From: Haloferax sp. Q22
GTDB lineage: Archaea; Halobacteriota; Halobacteria; Halobacteriales; Haloferacaceae
DNA: 64,000 nt
Direction: 5' to 3'
Assembly: GCF_001482285.1 (NCBI RefSeq)
Contig: NZ_LOEP01000056.1
Coordinates: 114,106 to 178,105, forward strand
In this document: positions 49,648 to 58,405 of the stretch, one piece after another
Numbering within the stretch: the first letter of the stretch is position 1
Layout of the letters: every line of letters begins with the position of its first letter
Notes under the pieces: generated by a model
Databases searched by the model: none
What the model was told of the DNA's origin: nothing
The model's input: only the letters and a program-made list of their open reading frames with translations
Made by a program: the position numbers and the translations under genes

Positions 49648-51366
49648 ATGACAGACGTCCCATCACTGATGCCGCTCGCGGCGGTGCTAGCCGCGGCGAT
49701 CGGTGTCGTCACTATCGTTGCATCGAGACGCAGCCCCAACGTCAGAGAGGGCTTCACCGTTCTCTCTGCGGTCTCCGCGCTGGGTATCGTCGCGAGCATG
49801 GTTCCGGGGGTTCTCAACGGGACGACGTACGTCACCGACCTCGGGACGTTCGTCCCCGGGGTTCGGTTCGTCCTCCGGGCCGACCCGCTCGGGATGATAT
49901 TCGCCCTGCTCGCGAGCCTCCTGTGGCTCATCACGAGCTTCTACAGTATCGGCTACATGCGCGGGCTGGACGAACACGCCCAGACGCGGTACTTCGCGGC
50001 GTTCGCGGGGAGCGTCAGCGCCGCCCTCGGCGTCGCGTTCGCCTCGAACCTCATCGTCCTGTACGTCTTCTACGAGCTGTTGACGGTGGCGACGTATCCG
50101 CTCGTCACGCACGACGAGACTGAGGAGGCCCGAAAGGCCGGTCGGAAATACCTCGCGTACACCTTCGGTGGCGGGGTCGCCGCCCTCGCCGGGACGGCGC
50201 TCGTGTTCTGGACGACCGGAACCGTCGAGTTCTCCGCCGGCGGCATCGCCGCGCTCGCGAACGCCGACCCGGTCGTCGCGCGGGCCGCGTTCGCGCTGCT
50301 CGTCACGGGATTCGGCGTGAAGGCCGCGCTCATGCCGGTCCACTCGTGGCTCCCCGACGCGATGGTCGCCCCGACGCCCGTTTCCGGGTTGCTCCACGCC
50401 GTGGCGGTCGTCAAAAGCGGCGTGTTCGGTATCGCACGCGTCATCCTCGACGTGTACGGTCCCGACACCGTCGGCTCGCTCGGAGTCGGCCTCCCGCTCG
50501 CCGCGGTCGCCGCGTTCACCATCGTCGTCGCGAGTATCATCGCTCTCCGACAGGACAACCTCAAACGGCGGTTGGCGTACTCGACGGTCAGTCAGCTCTC
50601 GTACATCGTCCTCGGGTTGGCCCTGCTCTCCCCCGCGGCGCTCGTCGGCGGGCTACTCCACATCCCCGCCCACGCGTTCATGAAGCTCACCCTGTTCTTC
50701 TGTGCGGGCGCGATTCACGTCGAGACGCACACCGACGACATCAGCGACATGGCTGGAATCGGCCGGCGGATGCCGCTGACGATGATCGCGTTCACCGTCG
50801 CGAGCCTCGGGATGGCCGGCCTGCCGCTGGTCGCCGGGTTCGTCAGCAAGTGGTACCTCCTCATCGGGAGCATCCAGGCGGAACAGACGGTCTTCGTGTT
50901 CGTGCTCTTGGCGTCCGGCCTGTTGAACATCGGCTACTTCTGGCCGGTCATCTATCAGGCGTTCTTCCAGACGCCGGAGGACTCGGACGCGAAACCTCTC
51001 ATCGAGTTCCCCATCGGCGGCGTGCGGGCAGTCACCGACGGCGGGTCGAAAGACTCGGTCGCCGAGGGTGAGCAGTACGCCGTCGACCGGAACCCGAGCG
51101 ACCACATCGCCGTGACCGACGGCGAATCCGACCACGTCGCCGCGGCCGACGGTGAGTCCGACCACGACCATGATCACCACCACGGCGGTGCGCCCGCCGG
51201 CGGGTGGGAACATCGTCGCCTCGGCACCGAGAGCACGTGGTTCATGATGGCCCCGATTACGATTGCCGCGGCCGGTGCAATCGTCCTCGGGATCGTTCCC
51301 CAGACGGCGGTGTTCCTCGCGCTCGTCCAGCGCGTCGTCGCCGACGTGACGGGGGTGGTGTTCTGA
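49648..51366 (+). CDS. Second NuoL/M/N-like antiporter subunit, with His/Asp-rich loop
   Basis: 572 aa. Proton-pumping core: VLYVFYELLTVATYPLVTHDE with the glutamate, and FGVKAALMPVHSWLPDAMVAPTPVSG. Between the late helices lies a hydrophilic insert of about 75 residues ending SDHDHDHHHGGAPAGG, likely on the outside or cytosolic face and able to bind metal. Preceded by GGAGGTG nine bases before ATG. It probably supplies part of the MrpA function. Confidence 0.88.
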   Translation: MTDVPSLMPLAAVLAAAIGVVTIVASRRSPNVREGFTVLSAVSALGIVASMVPGVLNGTTYVTDLGTFVPGVRFVLRADPLGMIFALLASLLWLITSFYSIGYMRGLDEHAQTRYFAAFAGSVSAALGVAFASNLIVLYVFYELLTVATYPLVTHDETEEARKAGRKYLAYTFGGGVAALAGTALVFWTTGTVEFSAGGIAALANADPVVARAAFALLVTGFGVKAALMPVHSWLPDAMVAPTPVSGLLHAVAVVKSGVFGIARVILDVYGPDTVGSLGVGLPLAAVAAFTIVVASIIALRQDNLKRRLAYSTVSQLSYIVLGLALLSPAALVGGLLHIPAHAFMKLTLFFCAGAIHVETHTDDISDMAGIGRRMPLTMIAFTVASLGMAGLPLVAGFVSKWYLLIGSIQAEQTVFVFVLLASGLLNIGYFWPVIYQAFFQTPEDSDAKPLIEFPIGGVRAVTDGGSKDSVAEGEQYAVDRNPSDHIAVTDGESDHVAAADGESDHDHDHHHGGAPAGGWEHRRLGTESTWFMMAPITIAAAGAIVLGIVPQTAVFLALVQRVVADVTGVVF

Positions 51367-53108
51367 TGTCGATAGCGACACTCCTGCCGCCGGCGTTCGT
51401 CGTGCTCGCGGTCGCGCTCGTCATGCCGTTCGTCTCGCGTCGGATCGGGCACGGGCTGGGCGTGCTCTCGACCGGGGGAGTGGCCGTCTGGTCACTTCTC
51501 GCCCCGGCCGGCGCACACCTACCGGTGACGTTCCTCGGCTTCGACGCCGTGTTGTTCAACGTCGACGAGTTCTCACGGTTGATGGGGATTATCTTCGGCC
51601 TCATCGGCGCGGCCGCCGTCCTCTACTCGTACTCGTCGGGCGCGCGGAACGTCCAGACGGCCTACGCCCTCGGCTACGTAGGGACGAGCCTCGGCGCGGT
51701 CTTCGCCGGCGACTGGCTCACCATGGTGTTCTTCTGGGAACTCATGGCGGTCACGAGCACGCTTCTCGTCTGGGACTACGGCGGGAAAGCGGTGCGCGCT
51801 GGCTACCGCTACGCGATTGCCCACGGACTCGGCGGTAGCCTGCTCATGGGCGCTATCGTCTGGCACTACGTCGAGGTGGGGACGTTCCTCTTCTCGGCGA
51901 CCGACGGTATCGCGGCCGGCGTTCCGGCCGCGCTCGCGGCGCTCGGTATCGGCGTCAACGTCGGATTCGTCGGGCTGCACACGTGGCTTCCCGATACGTA
52001 TCCGCGTCCCCACTTCGCCGCGAGTGTCTTCCTGTCGGTCTACACGACGAAGACCGGGGTGTACGGCCTTGCTCGCGCGTTCCCCGACGGGAACCTCGCA
52101 ATCGCGTACATGGGGACCGCGATGGCCGTCGTCGGCGTCGGCTACGCGCTCATGCAAAACGACATGCGGCGGCTCCTGGCGTACCACATCCAGTCGCAGG
52201 TCGGGTACATGGTCGCCGGCGTCGGCATCGGCACGGCGCTCGCGACCGCCGGCGCGTTCGCACACGTCTACAACCACATCCTCTACAAGGCGCTGTTGTT
52301 CATGACCGCTGGCGTCGTCCTCTCGCGGACCGGCGAAGAGAACCTCAAGTACCTGGGGAACCTCCGCGGGGCGTTGCCGGCGACCGCGCTCGCGTTCACC
52401 GTCGCCGCCCTCTCGATTAGCGGCTTCCCCGGATTCAACGGGTTCGTCAGCAAGGGCATGATTACCGCCGCCGCCCACAAGGAGCATCTGGACGGTATCT
52501 TCTATCTCCTCCTCGCCGGGGGCGTCGGAACGTTCATGTCGTTCATCAAGTTCGGCTACTACGCGTTCTTCCGCGATGCGGACCGCGACTGGTCGCTCGA
52601 CCGCGCCGGCACGGGCCAGTCGGTCGCGATGCTCGGCGTCGCGGGGCTCTGTGTCGCCTTCGGGCTGTACCCCGACGCGCTGTTCGCGATACTGCCCGGA
52701 AGCACCGCCGACGCGCACCCCTTCACGCTCAGCCACCTCGGCGAAGGGTTCGCGCTCGCCGTTCTCGGGGTCATCGGCTTCGTGGTCGTGAAGAAGCCGC
52801 TCTCGAAGGTCGGAGACGTGCCGGACGTCGACGCCCTGTTGAATCCCGCTGTCTTCTACGGCACCCGCGGGCTGGTTCGTGGTGCGACCGGTCTCTTCGC
52901 CGCCATCGACCGCGTCGTTTCGGCCGCAGCCTACGACGTCGCGGGCGCGATTGCGAACCCGTACCCCGCGTTGCGTCGGATCGCCGGCGGCCTCGGCCGG
53001 ACCGAGGCGGACTCGATTACCGTCGGGAGCCTTCGCGCGACGATTGCGACGAGTATCGCACTCGTCGTGTTGATACTCGGCGGCGTGCTCGTCGGACTAC
53101 TCGCGTAG
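51366..53108 (+). CDS. Third NuoL/M/N-like antiporter subunit
   Basis: 580 aa. LTMVFFWELMAVTSTLLVWD carries the glutamate, and NVGFVGLHTWLPDTYPRPHFA the conserved loop. The C-terminal 100 residues (VGDVPDVDALLNPAVFYGTRGLVRG) continue past the core and end in an additional helix (SIALVVLILGGVLVGLLA), as in MrpD/HyfB-like proteins. ATG overlaps the previous stop (TGATG). Last gene of the operon. Confidence 0.88.
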   Translation: MSIATLLPPAFVVLAVALVMPFVSRRIGHGLGVLSTGGVAVWSLLAPAGAHLPVTFLGFDAVLFNVDEFSRLMGIIFGLIGAAAVLYSYSSGARNVQTAYALGYVGTSLGAVFAGDWLTMVFFWELMAVTSTLLVWDYGGKAVRAGYRYAIAHGLGGSLLMGAIVWHYVEVGTFLFSATDGIAAGVPAALAALGIGVNVGFVGLHTWLPDTYPRPHFAASVFLSVYTTKTGVYGLARAFPDGNLAIAYMGTAMAVVGVGYALMQNDMRRLLAYHIQSQVGYMVAGVGIGTALATAGAFAHVYNHILYKALLFMTAGVVLSRTGEENLKYLGNLRGALPATALAFTVAALSISGFPGFNGFVSKGMITAAAHKEHLDGIFYLLLAGGVGTFMSFIKFGYYAFFRDADRDWSLDRAGTGQSVAMLGVAGLCVAFGLYPDALFAILPGSTADAHPFTLSHLGEGFALAVLGVIGFVVVKKPLSKVGDVPDVDALLNPAVFYGTRGLVRGATGLFAAIDRVVSAAAYDVAGAIANPYPALRRIAGGLGRTEADSITVGSLRATIATSIALVVLILGGVLVGLLA

Positions 53109-53134
53109 TCCCGAGCCGCCCCGGGTCGTTTTTT
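53109..53134 (+). terminator. Mrp operon terminator, convergent with coaBC
   Basis: GC-rich CCGAGCCGCCCCGGG is followed by TTTTTT (53129-53134). The T-run overlaps the coaBC stop codon, so the two converging transcripts share this 25-bp gap. Confidence 0.5.
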
Positions 53135-54290
53135 ACGAGAGTTCCGTTTTCAGTTCGTCGGCCACGCGAGCGCCGAGTCCGTCTTTCGACCCGACGTACT
53201 CGCTCGTCTCGTCGGCGCGGACGACGAGCGCGCGGGTCTCGTCCGCACCCATCACGGAGGCGTCGTTGGCGACGACGAACGCGAGGCCGACGCGGTCCAT
53301 GATGCGGCGGGCCTCCCCGACCATCGCCTCGTCGTCGCCGGTCGTCTCGGCTTTGAAGCCGACGATGGTGAGGTCGGGATGCGCCTCACGGACGGTGTCG
53401 ATGAGCTTCGGCGCGGGTTCGAGGTCGAGCGTGCGCGCCTCGCCGGAGCGAATCTTCTCGTCGGCCGCCTCGACGGTGAAATCGGAGATTGCGGCCGCGG
53501 AGACGAGCGCGTCGGCGTCGGCGACGACCGCGGCCTCGACGGCCTCCAGCATCTCGGCGGCCGACTCGACGGAGAGCACGTCGGCGTAGTGCGCGTCGTC
53601 ACCGTCGTGGACGAGCGTCACGTCCGCGCCGCGAATCGCGAGCGCGCGGGCGACGGCGCGGCCCGTGCGACCGGAGGCGCGGTTCGAGAGGGTGCGGATT
53701 GGGTCGATGGACTCGGTCGTCGCGCCGGCGGTGACGACGACGGATTTCCCGGCGAGCGTCTGTTCGGTCGTCGCTTTCGCCACGCCGGTGACGATAGCCT
53801 CTTCGGTGGCGATTTTCGCCTTTCCTTCCTCGATGCGGGGGTCGACGAACTCGACGCCCCACGACTGCACCCGCTCGATGGCGTCGAGGACGCCGGGGTG
53901 GTCGTACATGGGTTCGTGCATCGCGGGCGCGACGACGACCGGGACGCCCGCGCCGAGGGCGGTGGTCGCGGTGGTCGTCACGGGGGAGTCGTCGATGGCA
54001 GCGGCTATCTTGCCGACCGTGTTGGCGGTCGCGGGCGCGACGAGGAACACGTCGGCCCAGCCGTCGCGGCCGCAGAGTTCGACGTGTTCGACGCGGCCGG
54101 TAATCTCGGTCACGACGTCGTTGTCGGTTGCGAACTCGACCGCCCACGGGTGGATGATTCCCGTCGCGGCGTCGGTCATCACCGCGCGGACCGACGCGCC
54201 CCGCCGGCGGAGTTCGTGCGCCAACTCGACGACTTTCACGGCCGCGATACTCCCCGTCACCCCGAGCGCGACGTTCACACCTTCGAGCAT
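53133..54290 (-). CDS. coaBC: CoaBC: phosphopantothenoylcysteine decarboxylase / phosphopantothenate--cysteine ligase
   Basis: 385-aa bifunctional coenzyme A enzyme. The flavin decarboxylase half (1-185) starts NVALGVTGSIAAVKVVEL and has APATANTVGKIAAAIDDSP and VVAPAMHEPMYDH. The ligase half (190-385) starts VVTAGATTESIDPIRTLSNR and has FKAET and ANDAS. Full length. Convergent with the Mrp operon. Confidence 0.94.
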   Translation of the reverse strand: MLEGVNVALGVTGSIAAVKVVELAHELRRRGASVRAVMTDAATGIIHPWAVEFATDNDVVTEITGRVEHVELCGRDGWADVFLVAPATANTVGKIAAAIDDSPVTTTATTALGAGVPVVVAPAMHEPMYDHPGVLDAIERVQSWGVEFVDPRIEEGKAKIATEEAIVTGVAKATTEQTLAGKSVVVTAGATTESIDPIRTLSNRASGRTGRAVARALAIRGADVTLVHDGDDAHYADVLSVESAAEMLEAVEAAVVADADALVSAAAISDFTVEAADEKIRSGEARTLDLEPAPKLIDTVREAHPDLTIVGFKAETTGDDEAMVGEARRIMDRVGLAFVVANDASVMGADETRALVVRADETSEYVGSKDGLGARVADELKTELS

Positions 54291-54377
54291 TCACTCGTCT
54301 CTGCGCCCGCTATCGGTTAAAAGGATTCGCGTCCGCGCGGGGTGGTCTCGGACCGCACCCGCGGGACTCGGCGTCGG

Positions 54378-55157
54378 TTACTCGTCCAGTCGCCCGAGTT
54401 CGTCGTCGACGAGGCTCGGGTGAGTGCGCTGGCGCTCGTCGTGGGGTTCGGCGAAGAACTCGCGCATGACCTCGCGGGACTCGCGTTCACGGCGGGCGCG
54501 CTCGTCGGCGTCTATCTCCTCGCAGGCCGGCGGCACCTCGCGGCCGCGGTCGGTGAAGTAGCCGGTCGGCGCAACCCAGTCGTTGTAGAACGCCGTCCCC
54601 GAGTCGTGGACCAGCGTGATTGCCGTCTCCGCGGCGTCGCCGGCGGCAACGACCGCCTGATGGTAAATCTCGGTCAGTCGCCCCGCGGCGTAGATGCCGG
54701 GGACGGCGGTCCGGCCGAGGTCGTCCACGTCGACGTAGGTCTTCGACCCGGCGGCCCGGAGGTCGACGCCCGTGTCTTCGAGATAGGACGCGTCGGACCA
54801 CGAGGCCGCGACGACCCGCGACGCCTCGACGGTCTCTTCGCCGTCGTCGGTCTCGACGGTCGCCCGGAACAGCGGGTCGTCGTCGTCGCCGAGCACGTCG
54901 AGGCCGGTGACCCGGCCCGTCAGTCGCTTCGCGCCGTTTCGGTCGGCCTGTTCGGAGAGGAGGTCGGTGAACAGTCGGCTGTTGACGCCTGCCGGGAAAC
55001 CGGGGACGTTTTCGAGGTGGGCGTTTCGGCGAACGATTGGCTCGCCCTCGTTGACGACGAGGGTGTCGAGGCCGGCGCGCGCGAGGAACGTCGCGGCGGT
55101 GAGGCCCGCGACGCCGCCACCGACGACGAGCGCGTCTCGTGGGTTCGTCTCGCTCAT
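54378..55157 (-). CDS. FAD/NAD(P)-binding protein of the thioredoxin-reductase type, no CxxC
   Basis: 259 aa. DALVVGGGVAGLTAATFLARAGLDTLVVNE is a dinucleotide-binding fold, and VPGIYAAGRLTEIYHQAVVAAGDAAETA is the second FAD contact typical of thioredoxin reductases. The disulfide CxxC pair is missing and the NADPH domain looks shortened, so it is not a functional thioredoxin reductase. May be an oxidoreductase or regulator. C-terminal 50 residues (VPPACEEIDADERARRERE) are charged. Confidence 0.8.
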   Translation of the reverse strand: MSETNPRDALVVGGGVAGLTAATFLARAGLDTLVVNEGEPIVRRNAHLENVPGFPAGVNSRLFTDLLSEQADRNGAKRLTGRVTGLDVLGDDDDPLFRATVETDDGEETVEASRVVAASWSDASYLEDTGVDLRAAGSKTYVDVDDLGRTAVPGIYAAGRLTEIYHQAVVAAGDAAETAITLVHDSGTAFYNDWVAPTGYFTDRGREVPPACEEIDADERARRERESREVMREFFAEPHDERQRTHPSLVDDELGRLDE

Positions 55158-55240
55158 ACCGTGCGATAGCTCAGCGGCGAGTAAAACCGTGCGGATGTCG
55201 CCGAAGTCTGCCGAACCCCGCGTCCCGCATCGCTAGCGGG

Positions 55241-56209
55241 TTATCGGCCCAGCGACGCGCCCGGGTCGTTGAGCCAGCGGTTTTCGGCCGCCTCAACGCT
55301 GACGAGCCCCGCGGATTCGCCTTCCGGGGTCATCCGGACGCGAAGCCGCCAGCGACCGTCCGAGAGCGCCTCGCCGTCGATGAAGCGCACTGCCCGCCCG
55401 GGCGTCCGGCGGAGGAGCGACACAGCGATGGGGAGCGTCGGAATCCGGCCGGTTCGCTCCGCGAGCGCGTAGTCGCCGAACGTGAGTTCCCACGTCCGAG
55501 AGCTGTCGTCGCCATCAGTTCGCGCGTCGGTGAGGGCGTCCGCTCGGGCGTCGGTTTCGGACGCCCTGTCGGCCGCGATGTCGGCCCCGGTGTCGGGAAT
55601 CGGCCGCACCGAGTACCCCTCGACGAAGCCGACCGTTTCGAGCTGCCCGAGCGTCGCGTCAACCGGGTTTGGCGTCGGTTTCGGACAGAACAGTCCGGCG
55701 GCCGTCTCGACGACCGCCCGCTGTTCGGCGACCGAGAGGCGGACGTCCAGTTCGCTCATCAGGCTCCACACCAAGGTGAGACAGAAGTCGTCGTGGTCTT
55801 CGACGACCTCGGCCAGCGTGAGGTACGTCTCCATCGCGGCGGTCTCGGCCTCCCGGTGGCCGAGTTCCGACAGCGCCTCGAACAGCGCGCCCGCGGTGTC
55901 GTGGCAGAAGGCACTGTAGCGGGTGTAGTCGTCTTCCGACCCCACTGTGGCCGACTGAGGCGGCCCCTTCGACACCTCGTACACCTGCGGGTCGTCGTAT
56001 GGGATGTTCGGATCATATCGGCGAAGCGCTGCCCGGTACTCTCTCGTCAGTTCCGCGGCCTCCCCGGCGGTGCGTCGGTCCGGAAACCGCTGGCCAGTCG
56101 CGGCTCCGGGCTCCGAACCCGTGCGACCGCACACTATCGCGTAGTCGCCGTCGGGACGCGCCAGAGACCGAATCTCGGCTCTGACGTCCCGAAGCGTCCC
56201 CCCCACCAT
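55241..56209 (-). CDS. Haloarchaeal protein of unknown function (DUF7551-like)
   Basis: 322 aa, starting MVGGTLRDVRAEIRSLARPDGDYAIVCGRTG. The N-terminal 80 residues recall a haloarchaeal domain (DUF7551) present in several uncharacterised proteins. A helical middle (about 95-180), a low-complexity stretch (DRASETDARADALTDARTDG) and a C-terminal beta-rich part follow. No enzyme motif. ATG at 56209. Confidence 0.65.
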   Translation of the reverse strand: MVGGTLRDVRAEIRSLARPDGDYAIVCGRTGSEPGAATGQRFPDRRTAGEAAELTREYRAALRRYDPNIPYDDPQVYEVSKGPPQSATVGSEDDYTRYSAFCHDTAGALFEALSELGHREAETAAMETYLTLAEVVEDHDDFCLTLVWSLMSELDVRLSVAEQRAVVETAAGLFCPKPTPNPVDATLGQLETVGFVEGYSVRPIPDTGADIAADRASETDARADALTDARTDGDDSSRTWELTFGDYALAERTGRIPTLPIAVSLLRRTPGRAVRFIDGEALSDGRWRLRVRMTPEGESAGLVSVEAAENRWLNDPGASLGR

Positions 56210-56328
56210 CTCGGCTCTAGGTCGAGACACCGGCCGATTATAGGTTGCGATTGCGACGGCTGTCAGTCCCGTGGGAACGGGCGACGCGGCCCACAAGGCT
56301 TTGGTCCCGCCGACCCCATTCGACGCTC

Positions 56329-56865
56329 GTGGACGAGATAGCCGTCAGCACCGTCGTCTACCTGCCCCCCGAGGAGATATACGAGTTCCTCGTGGACTTC
56401 CCGCGGTACGCCGACTACTCGAAGCATCTGCGAGACGTGCGACAGTCGGGCGACGGGTCGCCGGGCACGCGGTACGCCCTGTACTTTTCGTGGTGGAAGC
56501 TCACCTACACTGCCGAGTCGAAGGTGACCGACGTCACCCCGCCGACGCGAATCGACTGGACCATCACCAAGGACGTACACGCCGTTGGTCGCTGGCGGGT
56601 CGAGGAACTCAACGACCTGCCGGCCGACGCCCCGTCGGAGGCCGATACCGCCTGTCGCGTCTTCTTCGAGGTCGAGTACGACCCTGACAGTGTCTCCGCG
56701 GGCGACATCGACCTCCCGCGGTTCGTCTCGCTGGGGTGGGTCATCGATAAACTCCGACCGGTGCTCCAGAAGGAGGCGGAGCGAATCGTCGAGCGAATCG
56801 TCGCCGACATCGAGGGGCGGCCGCGACGCGTGGAACTGACGATACACTCGAAACCGGGGTCGTGA
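56329..56865 (+). CDS. START/SRPBCC-fold protein (RatA/Coq10-like)
   Basis: 178 aa with a SRPBCC fold: AVSTVVYLPPEEIYEFLVDFPRYADYSKHLRDV is the N-terminal signature of the polyketide-cyclase/RatA/Coq10 group, which binds lipids or quinones. The final helix DKLRPVLQKEAERIVERIVADIE is conserved. It is often auto-labelled RatA toxin, but a lipid-binding role is as likely. GTG start at 56329. Confidence 0.85.
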   Translation: MDEIAVSTVVYLPPEEIYEFLVDFPRYADYSKHLRDVRQSGDGSPGTRYALYFSWWKLTYTAESKVTDVTPPTRIDWTITKDVHAVGRWRVEELNDLPADAPSEADTACRVFFEVEYDPDSVSAGDIDLPRFVSLGWVIDKLRPVLQKEAERIVERIVADIEGRPRRVELTIHSKPGS

Positions 56866-56950
56866 CCGCCGATGCGCCGGAAATACGTGAAGGGAAATGC
56901 ACATACGCGCCCGCGGTCCAAACCAGACGTATGACAGGGGCTGGTCTCTG

Positions 56951-58288
56951 GTGCGCGTGATAATCATCGGTGCCGGACAGGTCGGGTCGTCCATCGCGGC
57001 CGACCTCGACGAGACCCACGAGGTCGTCGTCATCGACTGCGACCCCGAGCGCGTCGACGAACTGAACTACACGCTCGACGTGCTGGCGCTTCACGGCGAC
57101 GGAACCTCCGTGGACACGCTCGAAGAGGCCGACGTCGAGCGCGCCGACATGGTCATCGCCTCGACCGACGACGACGAGACGAACATCGTCGCCTGCGCGA
57201 CCGCCAAGGCCATCTCGAACGCCTTCACCATCGCCCGGGTCAAGAACACGGAGTATCTCCGGACGTGGCAGCGCTCCGAGAAGGCGTTCGGCATCGACTT
57301 CATGGTCTGTACGAACCTGCTCGCCGCGGAGTCCATCGTCCGCGTCGTCGGCCTCCCCGCCGCGCGCGACGTTGACCCCTTCGCGGGCGGGCAGGTCCAG
57401 ATGGCCGAGTTCGAAGTCGACGAGGAGAGCCCCGTCGCCAACCAGACCGTGAGCGAGGCCGACCGGTTCGACTCGCTGACCTTCGCGGCCATCCTCCGCG
57501 ACGGCGAGGTCACCATCCCCCGCGGCGACTCCGTCATCGGCCCCGGCGACCGCGTCGTCGTCATCGGCAGTCCCCAGAGCGTCCAGGGGTTCGCAAGCTC
57601 GGTCTCGCCGGGCGAGCAGTCGGGCACCGCGGAGGAGGTCGTCATCGTCGGTGGGAGCGAAATCGGCTACCACGTCGCCCGCCTGCTCGAAGAGCGCGGC
57701 TTCAAGCCCAGACTCATCGAGCACGACCCCGACCGCGCCCGCGAACTCGCGGAGATGCTCCCGGGGACCATCGTCATGGAGAGCGACGCGACCGACGTGG
57801 ACTTCCTCGAACGCGAGCACATCGGCGACGCCGACCTGCTCGTCTCGGCGCTCGACTCCGACGAGAAGAACCTGCTCGTGTCGCTGCTCGCCGCTCGCCT
57901 CGGCGTCGAACGCACCGTCGCCGTCATCGACACGACGCCGTACGTGGACCTGTTCGAGGCCGTCGGCGTCGACGTGGGTGTCAGCCCCCGCGAGGTCGTC
58001 GCCGAGGAGATAACGCGCTTTACCCGCGAGGGCGGCGCGGAGAACGTCGCGCTCATCGAGTCTGACAAGGCCGAAGTGCTGGAAATCGAGGTCGACGCCG
58101 AGAGCGTCCTCGCCGGCAAGCCGATTCGGGAGTCGGTGGCGACGCTCCCCGAGGGCGTCGTCATCGGCGCGATAACCCGCCGCCGCGAGTTCATCACCCC
58201 CCGCGGCGACACCGTCATCGAGCCCGGTGACCACGTCGTCGTCTTCGTCGATAGCTGCGTCATCGACGACGTGACACCCAATCTGTAG
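56951..58288 (+). CDS. trkA: TrkA potassium uptake regulator, two RCK units
   Basis: 445 aa with two tandem RCK_N/RCK_C units. The first begins VRVIIIGAGQVGSSIAADL (GAGQVG nucleotide loop) and the second VVIVGGSEIGYHVARLLEERG near residue 230. They bind NAD(H)/ATP and gate TrkH. GTG at 56951 is the start. The gene precedes a TrkH gene by 117 bp, so the two form one Trk system. Confidence 0.93.
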   Translation: MRVIIIGAGQVGSSIAADLDETHEVVVIDCDPERVDELNYTLDVLALHGDGTSVDTLEEADVERADMVIASTDDDETNIVACATAKAISNAFTIARVKNTEYLRTWQRSEKAFGIDFMVCTNLLAAESIVRVVGLPAARDVDPFAGGQVQMAEFEVDEESPVANQTVSEADRFDSLTFAAILRDGEVTIPRGDSVIGPGDRVVVIGSPQSVQGFASSVSPGEQSGTAEEVVIVGGSEIGYHVARLLEERGFKPRLIEHDPDRARELAEMLPGTIVMESDATDVDFLEREHIGDADLLVSALDSDEKNLLVSLLAARLGVERTVAVIDTTPYVDLFEAVGVDVGVSPREVVAEEITRFTREGGAENVALIESDKAEVLEIEVDAESVLAGKPIRESVATLPEGVVIGAITRRREFITPRGDTVIEPGDHVVVFVDSCVIDDVTPNL

Positions 58289-58405
58289 TCGGTCCGCCGC
58301 ACGGCCTCCCGTTCTGCGCCGAAATCCCGACCCCGTCACGCCGTCGCGCACTCGATCGCGAACCCGAACAGGGAAGAACCCGGCGCTCGGTACGTTAGTC
58401 CACGG

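Noticed and set aside
56329..56865. Naming the SRPBCC protein as a RatA toxin
   Set aside because: The fold is shared by lipid- and quinone-binding proteins and there is no antitoxin gene beside it.
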